Source: Sulfuritalea sp.
Lineage (GTDB): Bacteria; Pseudomonadota; Gammaproteobacteria; Burkholderiales; Rhodocyclaceae
DNA: 64,000 nt
Assembly: GCA_016708585.1 (NCBI GenBank)
Contig: JADJFK010000007.1
Coordinates: 62,001-126,000, forward strand
Direction of reading: 5' to 3'
The notes under the pieces are model-generated. The model was not told the DNA's origin and did no database searches. It saw nothing but the letters and a program-made list of their open reading frames with translations. Positions 41,586 through 52,763 of this stretch are shown here, one piece after another. Numbering within the stretch: position 1 is the first letter of the stretch; every line of letters starts with the position of its first letter. Position numbers and translations under genes: made by a program.

Positions 41586-43711
41586 GGGTAGCGCTCGCAG
41601 TCATCGCCGCGCTCGGCGCCATCCTGCTGTTCCTGCTGGCTTCGGCATCGGCCAATACCGCGCTGTTCGCGGCGAACTACACCTGGCTGCTGGCGATCAA
41701 CGGTGTCGCCGCGCTGGCGCTGCTGGTGCTGGTCGGCCTGCAGCTGCGGCGCCTGCGGCGGGATTTCAAGGATGGCGTGTTCGGCTCGCGCCTGAAATCG
41801 CGCCTGCTGCTGATGCTCTCCTTGATGGCGGTGCTGCCCGGCGCGCTGGTGTATGGCGTATCGATGCAATTCGCCGTGAAGAGCATCGACTCCTGGTTCG
41901 ACGTGCGCGTCGATACCGCCCTGGAGGGCGGCCTCAACCTCGGCCGCAGCGTGCTCGACGGCCTGCAGGCCGACTTGCTGGCCAAGACGCGCGACGCGGC
42001 CCTGGACCTGGGCGACGGCGCTTTCATCGGTCCGAGCCGCCTCAACCGGCTGCGCGAGCAGGCCGGCGCGCAGACCGCGGTCCTGCTGACGCTGTCCGGC
42101 CAGGTGCTGGGCAGCAGTTCCGTCGAACTGGGCAGCCTGCTGCCGCCGTTGCCGGCACCCAGCCAGTTGCGTGCCGCGCGCGGCGGACGCGGCCTGGCGC
42201 AAATCGGCGAGGCGCCGGGCGGCGGCCTGATGGTGCGCGCCCTCGCCACCGTGGACGGCAGTCTCGGTTCCGAGCCGCGCGTCCTGCAATTGACGCAGGC
42301 GGTGCCGGCTTCGATCGCCAGGAGTGCGGAGAGCGTCGCGGCGGCGCATCGCGACTACCAGGAACTGCAACTCGGCCGGACCGGCCTCAAGCACATCTAC
42401 ACCCTGACGCTGACGCTGGCCCTGTTGCTGGCGCTGTTCTCCGCGGTCGCCCTGGCCTTCTTCCTCGCCGAGCGCCTGGCGCGCCCGCTGCTGATCCTCG
42501 CCGAAGGCACGCAAGCGGTGGCGGCCGGCGATTTCACGCCGCGCGCCACGGTCGAGGCCTCCGACGAACTGGGCGTGCTGACCCATTCCTTCAACAGCAT
42601 GACGCACCAGCTGGACGAGGCGCGAGCCCAGGCCGAACACCATCGCCACGAGATGGAGGCGACACAGGCCTACCTCGAATCGGTGCTGGCCAACCTGTCG
42701 GCCGGCGTACTGGCCTTCGACCTGCGCTTCCGGCTGCGCGCGGCGAACCGCGGCGCCCAGGCCATCCTCGGCGACGATCTGGCCGGCTTCGAACAGCTGC
42801 GGCTGCAGGAGTGGCCGCGCCACGAGACCCTGGCGGGCGCCATCCTCGGCGGCTTCGCGGCGCGCGGCGACGAGTGGCAGGAACAACTCGAAATCGCGCG
42901 TCCCGACGGCATGCCGCAGGCGCTGCTGGTGCGCGGCACGGTGCTGCCGGCCTCGGGCGGCGGCGGCGGCGGCCACGTGGTGGTGTTCGACGACATCACC
43001 CGGCTGATCGCCGCGCAGCGCTCGGCCGCCTGGGGCGAGGTGGCGCAGCGCCTGGCGCACGAGATCAAGAATCCGCTGACGCCGATCCAGCTTTCGGCCG
43101 AACGGCTGCAGCTGAAGCTGGCCGACCAGCTGACGGGCGCCTCGCGCGAACTGCTCGACCGCGCGACGCAAACCATCGTCAACCAGGTCGAGGCGATGAA
43201 GAACATGGTCAACGATTTCCGCGACTATGCGCGCACGCCCCTGCCGCAACTGGCCGCGGTCGACCTGGCGGCGCTGCTGGGCGAGGTGCTGGGACTCTAC
43301 GAGGAGTCCCAGTCGCGCGCCGCGATCGCCGTGACGCCGGCGCCGACTTCGCTGCCACCGGTGCTGGCCGATGCCAACCAGCTGCGCCAGGTGCTGCATA
43401 ATGTCCTCGCCAATGCGCAGGACGCGCTCGTGGAAGCCGCCGATCCCCGGATCGCCATCAGCCTGGCGCAGGACGCCGGACGCGCGCGCTTGACGGTCAG
43501 GGACAACGGTCCGGGCTTCCCGCCGCAGATCCTGTCGCGCGCCTTCGAGCCCTACGTCACGACCAAGGCAAAGGGCACCGGGCTGGGCCTGGCGATCGTG
43601 AAAAAAATCGTCGACGACCATGGCGGCGAGATCCGGCTCGCCAACGATCGCGGCGGGGAAGTCAGCATCTGGTTGCCTCTGGCGACGCAGAATGTGGCGA
43701 AAATGACTTAG
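41582..43711 (+). CDS. ntrY: NtrY-type sensor histidine kinase
   Basis: A 709-residue membrane kinase. Two or three N-terminal helices and a periplasmic part (about 1-280) are followed by a HAMP domain (LAERLARPLLILAEGTQAVA), a PAS domain (about 370-460), the His box AHEIKNPLTPIQLSAERL and an ATPase domain (NVLANAQDAL, DNGPGFP, KGTGLGLAIVKKIVDDHGG). NtrY/NtrX systems respond to nitrogen or redox state. GTG start at 41582, coupled to DUF4390. VTPAPTS near residue 588 is encoded by a one-mismatch copy of the dispersed repeat in the loop between kinase subdomains. Confidence 0.92.
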   Translation: MRVALAVIAALGAILLFLLASASANTALFAANYTWLLAINGVAALALLVLVGLQLRRLRRDFKDGVFGSRLKSRLLLMLSLMAVLPGALVYGVSMQFAVKSIDSWFDVRVDTALEGGLNLGRSVLDGLQADLLAKTRDAALDLGDGAFIGPSRLNRLREQAGAQTAVLLTLSGQVLGSSSVELGSLLPPLPAPSQLRAARGGRGLAQIGEAPGGGLMVRALATVDGSLGSEPRVLQLTQAVPASIARSAESVAAAHRDYQELQLGRTGLKHIYTLTLTLALLLALFSAVALAFFLAERLARPLLILAEGTQAVAAGDFTPRATVEASDELGVLTHSFNSMTHQLDEARAQAEHHRHEMEATQAYLESVLANLSAGVLAFDLRFRLRAANRGAQAILGDDLAGFEQLRLQEWPRHETLAGAILGGFAARGDEWQEQLEIARPDGMPQALLVRGTVLPASGGGGGGHVVVFDDITRLIAAQRSAAWGEVAQRLAHEIKNPLTPIQLSAERLQLKLADQLTGASRELLDRATQTIVNQVEAMKNMVNDFRDYARTPLPQLAAVDLAALLGEVLGLYEESQSRAAIAVTPAPTSLPPVLADANQLRQVLHNVLANAQDALVEAADPRIAISLAQDAGRARLTVRDNGPGFPPQILSRAFEPYVTTKAKGTGLGLAIVKKIVDDHGGEIRLANDRGGEVSIWLPLATQNVAKMT
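43328..43350 (+). repeat. Dispersed 22-bp repeat, one-mismatch copy
   Basis: GCCGTGACGCCGGCGCCGAC followed by TTC inside ntrY; read as AVTPAPTS. Confidence 0.6.
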
Positions 43712-43912
43712 GGTGAAACTGCAGGATGGGTCGCTGGCGATATCGAGCGCAGCGAGCCAATCAGTAGCCCCCCCCGCGAGGGGAAGGTCGCATGCGACGT
43801 TTGCGATTGGGGAATGGGAGGGGCGGGCCGGTTTGCCGCCTCGGAATCGAGAGGCGCTGGGCGGTTTCATCCTCGTGGGCGCACGTTGCCCGTTTGCATG
43901 AAAGTTAGGGAA
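43712..43912. other. 201-bp gap between ntrY and ntrX with C/G-run repeat-like sequence
   Basis: Contains CGAGCGCAGCGAG (also at 17.03 kb) and a CCCCCGCGAGGGG palindrome followed by GGGAGGGGCGGG (similar to 18.34 kb). No gene is supported. The gap is unusual because ntrY and ntrX are normally adjacent; the tract may be an inserted intergenic repeat. Confidence 0.5.
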
Positions 43913-45148
43913 ATGCCGAAGATACTGGTGGTGGATGACGAAGTCGGGATACGCGAACTGCTCTCCGAAATCCTGCGCGATGAGGGCCACGACGTCCTGC
44001 TGGCCGAAAATGCCACCGAGGCGCGGACGGCACGCGAGGCCGGCCGCCCCGACATGGTCCTGCTCGACATCTGGATGCCCGATACCGATGGCATCACGCT
44101 GCTGAAGGAGTGGTCCGGCAACGGCCAGCTCAACATGCCGGTGGTGATGATGTCGGGCCATGCCACGATCGATACGGCGGTCGAGGCGACCCGGATCGGC
44201 GCGCTGGACTTCCTGGAGAAACCGATCGGCATGCAAAAGCTGCTGGCGGCGGTGAAGAAAGCGCTCGAGCGTGGCGCCCGCCATGGCAGCGGCGGCCTTT
44301 CGCTGGGCGCCTTCGCCCGCCCCGGCCCCTTGCGCGACCTCAAGCGCCGGCTCGAGCAGGTCCTGGCCAAGAGCCCGCTGCTGCTGCTGCGCTCGGCGCC
44401 GGGCGGCATCGTCGAGCTGGTGGCACGCTCGGCGCAGGTCGCCGGCAAGCCCTGGATCGACCTGGCGCACGAAGCCAATCCGCTCAGCACCGAGATGCTC
44501 CAGCTCGCCACCGGTGGCGTGCTGTGGTGCGAGGAACTGGCGCGCCTGTCCCGCCTGCAGCAGAAGAACCTGCTGTTCGCCGCCGAGCGCCTCGACCGTT
44601 ACGGCCTGCGCCTGGTCGCGGCCACCACGCACACCAGCACGGAACTGCTGGCCCTGGGCTGGGACGAAGGCGGGCTGGCGCGCCTGTTCGAAACCGGCCT
44701 CGGCGTGCCCGGCCTGGCCGAACTGAAGGATGAAGTGCCCGACATCGCCGCCCACCTGCTGACCCAGCTGATGGAAAACGACGAAGTGCCGCGACGGCGG
44801 TTTTCCAGCGCCGCGCTGAATGCGCTGCGCCAGCATGCCTGGAGCGGCGGCTACGCGGAACTCAAGAGCGCGGTCAAGTCGCTGGCGCTGGCGAGCCTGG
44901 GCGAGGAAATCGGCGAGGACGAGGCGCTGCAGCTGCTGGCGCCGGCGGGGGAGCCGAGCCTGGCGCCGGCGGGCCTCGCGCCGGAAGTCATCGAGCTGCC
45001 GCTGCGCGAGGCGCGCGAAGCCTTCGAGCGCATGTACTTCGAATACCACCTGGCCAAGGACGGCGGCAACATGACGCGCCTGGCGGAAAAGACCGGGCTG
45101 GAACGCACCCACCTGTATCGCAAGCTGAAAGACCTGGGGCTCAGATAA
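43913..45148 (+). CDS. ntrX: NtrX-like response regulator with degenerate AAA+ domain
   Basis: A 411-residue regulator. The receiver domain (KILVVDDEVGIRELLSEILRD; Asp in LLDIWMPDTDG; Lys in LEKPIG) and the Fis-type C-terminal helix-turn-helix (NMTRLAEKTGLERTHLYRKL) are intact. The central AAA+ region has no GxxGxGK Walker A loop (it reads RSAPGGI), and no GAFTGA loop for sigma-54 contact. A Walker B-like GGVLWCEELARL remains. It should bind DNA but not activate sigma-54 polymerase. ATG at 43913 is preferred because AGGG lies before it; 43898 is an alternative. Confidence 0.88.
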   Translation: MPKILVVDDEVGIRELLSEILRDEGHDVLLAENATEARTAREAGRPDMVLLDIWMPDTDGITLLKEWSGNGQLNMPVVMMSGHATIDTAVEATRIGALDFLEKPIGMQKLLAAVKKALERGARHGSGGLSLGAFARPGPLRDLKRRLEQVLAKSPLLLLRSAPGGIVELVARSAQVAGKPWIDLAHEANPLSTEMLQLATGGVLWCEELARLSRLQQKNLLFAAERLDRYGLRLVAATTHTSTELLALGWDEGGLARLFETGLGVPGLAELKDEVPDIAAHLLTQLMENDEVPRRRFSSAALNALRQHAWSGGYAELKSAVKSLALASLGEEIGEDEALQLLAPAGEPSLAPAGLAPEVIELPLREAREAFERMYFEYHLAKDGGNMTRLAEKTGLERTHLYRKLKDLGLR

Positions 45149-46578
45149 TGCGCATCATCATCCTCGGTGCCGGCCAGGTCGGCGCCTCGGTGGCCGAGGC
45201 GCTGGCCTCGGAAGCCAACGACATCACCATCGTGGACCAGAGCCGCGAGGCGCTGGGCGACATCGCCGACCGCCTCGACGTGCGCACCCTGGTCGGCAAC
45301 GGCGCCCTGCCCTCGGTGCTGAAAAATGCCGGCATGGAAGACGCCGACATGCTGGTGGCGGTGACCCAGTCGGATTCGACCAACCTGGTGGCCTGCAAGA
45401 TCGCGCGCAGCATGTTCAACGTCACCACCCGCGTCGCCCGCCTGCGCTCGGCGGACTACCTGAATGACGCCGCCCTGCTCGACGACGAGCATTTCGCCGT
45501 AAGCCATGCGATCTGCCCGGAGCAGGAGATCACCGACTACATCGCGCGCCTGATCGAGTTCCCCGAGGCGCTGCAGGTGCTGGAGTTTGCCGGGAGGCGG
45601 GTAACCCTGGTCTGCGTGCGCGCCTACGAGGGGGGGCTGCTGGTCGGCAAGCCGATCAAGGCCATGCGCGAACACTTGCCGCCCGGAGTCGACGCCCGCA
45701 TCGCCGCGATTTTCCGCGAGCACCAGTCGGTCGATCCCGAGGGCAACACCATCATCGAGGCCGGCGACGAAGTCTTCGTGCTGGCGGCGACCGAGTTCAT
45801 CCGCCCCGTGATGCGCGAGCTGCGCCGCATGCTGAAACCGGTCAGGCGCATCATGATCGCCGGCGGCGGCAACATCGGCGCGCGCGTCGCGGCGGCGCTC
45901 GAGGCCGACCACGAGGTCAAGGTCGTAGAACGCGACGCGGCGCGCGCCGAGCTGGTCGCCACCCGCCTGCATGGCAGCCTGGTGCTGCACGGCGAAGCCA
46001 CCGACGAGAACGTGCTGGCGCAGGAGAACATCGACGAGATGGACATGTTCCTCGCCCTGACCAACGACGACGAGGACAACATCATGGCCGCCTCGCTGGC
46101 CAAGCGCCTGGGCTGCAAGCGCGTGCTGGCGCTGATCAACCGCCGCGCCTACGCCGACATGGTGCAGGGCGGCCCGATCGACATCGGCTTGAGTCCGGCA
46201 CAGGTTTCGATCGGTTCCTTGCTGACCTTCTGCCGCCGCGGCGACGTGGCGCGGGTGCACAGCCTGCGCCGCGGCGCCGCCGAAGCGCTGGAACTGGTGG
46301 TGCATGGCGACCGGAAGAGCAGCAAGGTGGTCGGCCGCCGCATCGACGAACTGCCGGTGATCAAGGGCGCCCACATCGCCGCCATCGTGCGCGACACCGG
46401 CGAAATGAAGGTGGTGCAGATGGAAGGCTTCCTGGTGGACAAGCGGGTGCCGCGCGTGATCATCCCCCACCACGACACGGTGATCGAGGAGAACGACCAC
46501 GTCGTGGTGTTCTGCACCCGCAAGCGCGAGGTGCCGCAGGTCGAGAAGCTGTTCCAGGTCGGCTTCCAGTTTCTCTGA
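45148..46578 (+). CDS. trkA: Trk potassium uptake regulator TrkA
   Basis: A 476-residue peripheral membrane protein with two RCK units, each a Rossmann NAD-binding fold (MRIIILGAGQVGASVAEALA and RRIMIAGGGNIGARVAAALE) plus a TrkA-C domain. It gates the TrkH channel in response to nucleotide. The ATG overlaps the ntrX stop (TAATG), and trkH follows after 8 bp. The ntrYX-trkAH order is conserved; NtrX is linked to trk expression in some species. Confidence 0.96.
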   Translation: MRIIILGAGQVGASVAEALASEANDITIVDQSREALGDIADRLDVRTLVGNGALPSVLKNAGMEDADMLVAVTQSDSTNLVACKIARSMFNVTTRVARLRSADYLNDAALLDDEHFAVSHAICPEQEITDYIARLIEFPEALQVLEFAGRRVTLVCVRAYEGGLLVGKPIKAMREHLPPGVDARIAAIFREHQSVDPEGNTIIEAGDEVFVLAATEFIRPVMRELRRMLKPVRRIMIAGGGNIGARVAAALEADHEVKVVERDAARAELVATRLHGSLVLHGEATDENVLAQENIDEMDMFLALTNDDEDNIMAASLAKRLGCKRVLALINRRAYADMVQGGPIDIGLSPAQVSIGSLLTFCRRGDVARVHSLRRGAAEALELVVHGDRKSSKVVGRRIDELPVIKGAHIAAIVRDTGEMKVVQMEGFLVDKRVPRVIIPHHDTVIEENDHVVVFCTRKREVPQVEKLFQVGFQFL

Positions 46579-46586
46579 GCCGCGGC

Positions 46587-48041
46587 ATGAAGCCCTACTA
46601 CCCGGTCATCCGTGTATTCGGCGTGTTGCTGGTCTGCTTCTCGCTGACCATGCTGGTGCCCTGGATTTATTCCTACACCATCAAGGACGGCGCGCAGGGC
46701 GCCTACGACGAGGCCCTGTTGCTGTCCCTCCTGACCGGCGCCGGCCTGTGGTGGGCGGCGCGCCACCAGAAGCACGAACTCAAGGTACGCGACGGCTTCC
46801 TCATGGTGGTCATGGTCTGGGCGTTGTTGCCGGTGTTCGCCTGCCTGCCCTTGATCTTCCATCTGCACATATCCTTCACCGATGCCTATTTCGAGGCGAT
46901 GTCCGGGCTGACCACCACCGGCGCCACGGTTTTCTCCGGTCTCGACACGCTGCCGCCCTCGATCAACCTCTGGCGCGGCATGCTGGTCTGGCTCGGCGGC
47001 ATGGGCCTGATCGTGCTGGCGGTGGCGGTGCTGCCGCTGCTCGGCATCGGCGGCCGGCAGATGTTCAAGGCCGAGACGCCGGGTCCGATGAAGGATTCCA
47101 GCCTGACGCCGCGCATGGCGGAAACCGCCAAGGGCCTGTGGCTCGTATATGCGGTGGTCACCGTGCTCTGCATCCTGTCCTACCGCTGGGCCGGCATGAG
47201 CTGGTTCGACGCCGTCATGCATGCCTTCACCACAATAGGGCTGGGCGGTTTTTCCAGCCACGACGCCAGCTTCGGCCACTGGAATTCGCCGCTGATCGAG
47301 GGCATAGCCGTGGTCTTCATGCTGATCGCGGGGATGAACTTCGCCACGCTCTTCCTCGCCGTGCGCGGTCGCAGCCTGCTGCCCTACGCCCACGATCCGG
47401 AGGCCCGCTATTTCCTCGGCGTCACGCTGGCCAGCGTGGTCGGCATCGCGATCTACCTCGAGGTGCAGGGCGTCTATCCCGACTTCGGCACGGCGTTCCG
47501 CCATGCCCTGTTCAACGTGGTGTCGATCGCCACCACCACCGGCTTCGCCAGCGTCGATTACAACGCCTGGCCGATCTTCGCGCCGCTGTGGATGCTGTTC
47601 CTCTGCAGCTTCGCCACCAGCGCCGGTTCCACCGGCGGCGGCATCAAGATGATGCGGGCGATCATCCTCTACAAGCAGGTCTATCGCGAGCTGCTGCGCG
47701 CCATGCATCCGAATGCGGTCTGGCCGGTGCGCGTCGGCGGCGCCGCGCTGCCGCAGAACATCCTCACCGCGGTGCTGGCCTTCGGCTTCGCCTACATGTG
47801 CTTCCTTGTCTTGCTGACGCTGCTGATGACGCTGTCCGGGCTCGACATCCTGACCGCCTTTACCGCGGTGGTGGCCACGGTAAACAACACCGGGCCGGGG
47901 CTGAACCAGGTCGGGCCGGCGACGACCTACGAAGTGCTGACCGACTTCCAGACCTGGGTCTGCAGTTTCGGCATGCTGCTCGGCCGGCTGGAAATCTTCA
48001 CCCTGCTGGTGGTGCTGACGCCGGCTTTCTGGCGGCGCTGA
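46587..48041 (+). CDS. trkH: Trk potassium channel subunit TrkH
   Basis: A 484-residue membrane protein with four pore repeats. Selectivity-filter-like segments are MSGLTTTGATVFSG, FTTIGLGGFS, SIATTTGFASVDYN and VNNTGPGLNQVGP. SAGSTGGGIKMMRAI marks the gating loop. It works with TrkA in K+ uptake. The length is normal. Confidence 0.96.
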   Translation: MKPYYPVIRVFGVLLVCFSLTMLVPWIYSYTIKDGAQGAYDEALLLSLLTGAGLWWAARHQKHELKVRDGFLMVVMVWALLPVFACLPLIFHLHISFTDAYFEAMSGLTTTGATVFSGLDTLPPSINLWRGMLVWLGGMGLIVLAVAVLPLLGIGGRQMFKAETPGPMKDSSLTPRMAETAKGLWLVYAVVTVLCILSYRWAGMSWFDAVMHAFTTIGLGGFSSHDASFGHWNSPLIEGIAVVFMLIAGMNFATLFLAVRGRSLLPYAHDPEARYFLGVTLASVVGIAIYLEVQGVYPDFGTAFRHALFNVVSIATTTGFASVDYNAWPIFAPLWMLFLCSFATSAGSTGGGIKMMRAIILYKQVYRELLRAMHPNAVWPVRVGGAALPQNILTAVLAFGFAYMCFLVLLTLLMTLSGLDILTAFTAVVATVNNTGPGLNQVGPATTYEVLTDFQTWVCSFGMLLGRLEIFTLLVVLTPAFWRR

Positions 48042-48088
48042 TCCGCTCTGAGCGATAATTGCGGCTTTCGTCAGCAGGATCGCCCCCC

Positions 48089-49195
48089 ATGTCGCCCTCG
48101 GCCCGCCCCAAGAACGATACTTTCCTGCGTGCGCTGCTGCGCCAACCGGTCGACTACACCCCGGTCTGGCTGATGCGCCAGGCCGGACGCTACCTGCCCG
48201 AATACAACGAGACGCGCCGCCGCGCCGGCAGCTTCCTGCAACTGTGCAAGAACCCGCAACTGGCCTGCGAAGTCACCCTGCAACCGCTGGCTCGCTTCGA
48301 GCTTGATGCCGCCATCCTCTTTTCCGACATCCTGACCGTGCCCGACGCGATGGGCCTCGGCCTGTATTTCGCCGAGGGCGAGGGCCCGCGCTTCGAGCGC
48401 CCGCTGCGCGAAGAGTGGGCGATCCGCGACCTGACGGCGCCGGACCCGAACACGCATCTGCGCTACGTCATGGATGCCGTGGCCGAGATCCGCCGCGCGC
48501 TGGGCAACTCGGTGCCGCTGATCGGCTTTACCGGCAGCCCGTGGACCCTCGCCAGCTACATGGTGGAAGGCGGTTCCGGCGCGGCGACGGATTACCGCAC
48601 GATCAAGACCATGCTCTACGACCGTCCCGACCTGTTGCACCGCATCCTCGACGTGACGGCCACCGCGGTCACCGACTACCTGAATGCGCAGATCGAGTCC
48701 GGCGCCCAGGCCGTGATGATTTTCGATTCCTGGGGCGGCGTGCTGTCGCACGCGGCCTACCGCGAGTTCTCGCTGGGCTACATGCAGCGCATCATCGCCG
48801 GCCTCAAGCGCGAGCAGGACGGCGAGCGCGTGCCCTGCATCGTGTTCACCAAGGGCGGCGGCCAGTGGCTGGAAGCGATCGCCGACACCGGCTGCGATGC
48901 GGTAGGCCTCGACTGGACCACCGATCTGGGCGAAGCGCGCCGGCGCGTCGGTGACCGTGTTGCACTGCAGGGCAACTTCGATCCGATGGCCATGTTTGCC
49001 TCGCCCGAGAAGGTGGCGTCCGAGGCGCGGCGCGTGCTGGACAGTTACGGCAGCGACGCGGCGGACAGCCGGAAATCGGGCGGCCACGTGTTCAATCTCG
49101 GCCACGGCATTTCCCAATTCACCCCGCCGGAAAACGTAAAAATATTGGTTGACACCGTGCACAGCCACAGCCGGCGCGGTTCCGCGCGGGGCTGA
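48089..49195 (+). CDS. hemE: Uroporphyrinogen decarboxylase
   Basis: A 368-residue haem-synthesis enzyme converting uroporphyrinogen III to coproporphyrinogen III. Signatures are PVWLMRQAGRYLPEY, the catalytic-site Asp in LFSDILTVPDAMGLGL, GFTGSPWTLASYMVEG and FNLGHGI near the C-terminus. The start is ATG at 48089. It is followed by a 383-bp gap before priA. Confidence 0.97.
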   Translation: MSPSARPKNDTFLRALLRQPVDYTPVWLMRQAGRYLPEYNETRRRAGSFLQLCKNPQLACEVTLQPLARFELDAAILFSDILTVPDAMGLGLYFAEGEGPRFERPLREEWAIRDLTAPDPNTHLRYVMDAVAEIRRALGNSVPLIGFTGSPWTLASYMVEGGSGAATDYRTIKTMLYDRPDLLHRILDVTATAVTDYLNAQIESGAQAVMIFDSWGGVLSHAAYREFSLGYMQRIIAGLKREQDGERVPCIVFTKGGGQWLEAIADTGCDAVGLDWTTDLGEARRRVGDRVALQGNFDPMAMFASPEKVASEARRVLDSYGSDAADSRKSGGHVFNLGHGISQFTPPENVKILVDTVHSHSRRGSARG

Positions 49196-49297
49196 TTTGG
49201 CAGGCCAACGGGGGCGCGCGTTGCGACACCCCCCAGCCCGAAAACGGCCGCCCGGCAAGGCTTGCCAAGGGGGTGAAAAAAGTCTTCGGCTATTGAC

Positions 49298-49496
49298 TTA
49301 TTCACAGAAATCCGCAAGTGGCTCCACGCCCCCAGTTTTACTGGGGTCTTCAGCCAGCGCGCGATTAAGCTACTGAATTTGAACAATATTATTTTGTTCA
49401 AATATTGCACAGAGATGAAAATGCCTTTGCCCGACGGTCACTTAGGGTTTTTGCCGGACCCTTACTCACAAAGTTATCCACAGAATTTGTGGGTAA
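49298..49496. promoter_or_regulatory. AT-rich hemE-priA gap with a cluster of DnaA-box-like sites
   Basis: The 49196-49578 gap holds no gene. TTATTCACA is at 49298-49306, TTACTCACA at 49462-49470, the perfect box TTATCCACA at 49474-49482 and TTACCCACA on the minus strand at 49488-49496. An AT-rich palindrome, TTTGAACAA and TTGTTCAAA with a 7-base loop, lies near 49378-49402. A CCCCAG-TTTTA-CTGGGG hairpin is at 49330-49346. DnaA binding and control of priA are inferred. Confidence 0.5.
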
Positions 49497-49578
49497 GCAA
49501 TTTTCTCATATGCGGCAACGGGTTGAAGGCTTATCCCAAGGTTTTGTCGAGCATTGATCCGCAAGCATCTGACGTGGC

Positions 49579-51578
<2,000 letters not shown>

Positions 51579-51582
<4 letters not shown>

Positions 51583-52763
51583 TTTTTCCTGAGAAACCAG
51601 AGCCAGCTCGCCACCTGCAACACCAGCAGCCCGCCGAAAGTCATCTGGTAGGCGGCGCGTGGCGCATAACCGCCGGCCTGCAAGGCATCCACCAGGGCGC
51701 CGAAGCCCCACTGGATGCAGAAGGCGCCGACGAACACCATCAGGTTCAGCGCGGTGTTCACGCGGCCGGCCAGCGCGGCGTCGAAGTCGCCCTGCAACAG
51801 CGCGTAGGCCAGGTTGCCGACCGAGAACACCAGGCCCAGCGCCAGCCACAGCGGTTCGCTCGGGCCGATGTCGAACACGATGAGCAGCGTCGCCAGCAAG
51901 CCCAGCCCCATGCCGAATTTCAGCAGCAGGCCGGGGCCGATGCCGCGCGCCTTGAGCGGCGCCACGCCGAAGGCGATGCCGAGGAAACCGGCGAGCATGC
52001 CGCTGCCCATCAGCAGCAGGTGGTGGGCGGCCGCCTCGCGCGACAGGCCGGCGAAGTTCATCAGCCAGGGCACGGCCCACAGCCCCTGCAAGGCCAGGAA
52101 GCCGCCGATGATCAGCGTCGATTGCGGCGCGTAACGCCAGAAGGCGCGGCTGGCGAGAACTTGCGCGAGGCCCGCAAGCTGGCCGGAGAGCGGTTCCGGC
52201 GCGGTGCCGGCCGGCTTGTCCGGCGTGCTGAAAATGCCCGCGGCGGCGGCCAGTCCGGCCACGGCCAGCACGATGAACACGGCGCGCCAGCCGAATTGCG
52301 GGATCGCCCAGGACAGCGGGGTCGAGGCGGTCAGCGCGCCCAGGCCGCCGGCGGCCATGATCGCGGCATTGAGCGAGGCCTGGCGCTCGGTGCCGAACCA
52401 CTGGCCGAAGGCCTTGAACGAAGCCATCAGGCAGGCCGAGACGCCGAGCCCGATCAGCGCCCGCGCCACCGCCAGTTCGGTCAGCGTATTGCCGACGGCG
52501 AACAGCGCGCAGCCGGCGGCGGCGATCAGCAGCAGCGAGGCTTCGACCCGGCGCGGGCCGTAGCGGTCGAGCGCGAGGCCCAGCGGCAGCTGCACGGCGC
52601 CGAAGGCGAGCAGGTAGGCGCTGGTCAGCAGGCCCAGGTCGGCCGCCGAGACGCCCAGCTCGCGCGTCAGTTCAGGCGCGATCACGGCATTGACGTTGCG
52701 CAGGAAATAGGAAAAGTAATAGCCCGCGGCGAAGGGCAGGAAGATGCGCAGCCAGAGGTTCAT
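51579..52763 (-). CDS. Major facilitator superfamily transporter
   Basis: A 394-residue protein with about twelve hydrophobic helices. The start FAAGYYFSYFLRNVNAVIAP and the loop LPLGLALDRYGPRRVEASLL (MFS motif A) are clear. ATG at 52763 is chosen; longer in-frame sequence overlaps the MOSC gene. The substrate is not predictable from sequence; similar proteins are annotated as nitrate/nitrite- or oxalate-type transporters. Overlaps the MOSC gene by four bases. Confidence 0.88.

Noticed and set aside
41444..45112. 1222-residue open frame on the minus strand
   Set aside because: Antisense shadow of ntrY, ntrX and neighbours caused by high GC; no motif or start signal, while the plus-strand genes have full family signatures.
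49196..49578. Chromosomal replication origin
   Set aside because: DnaA-box-like sites are present, but there is no dnaA/dnaN, no clear unwinding element of known type and no skew information in a single window; kept only as a DnaA-site cluster.
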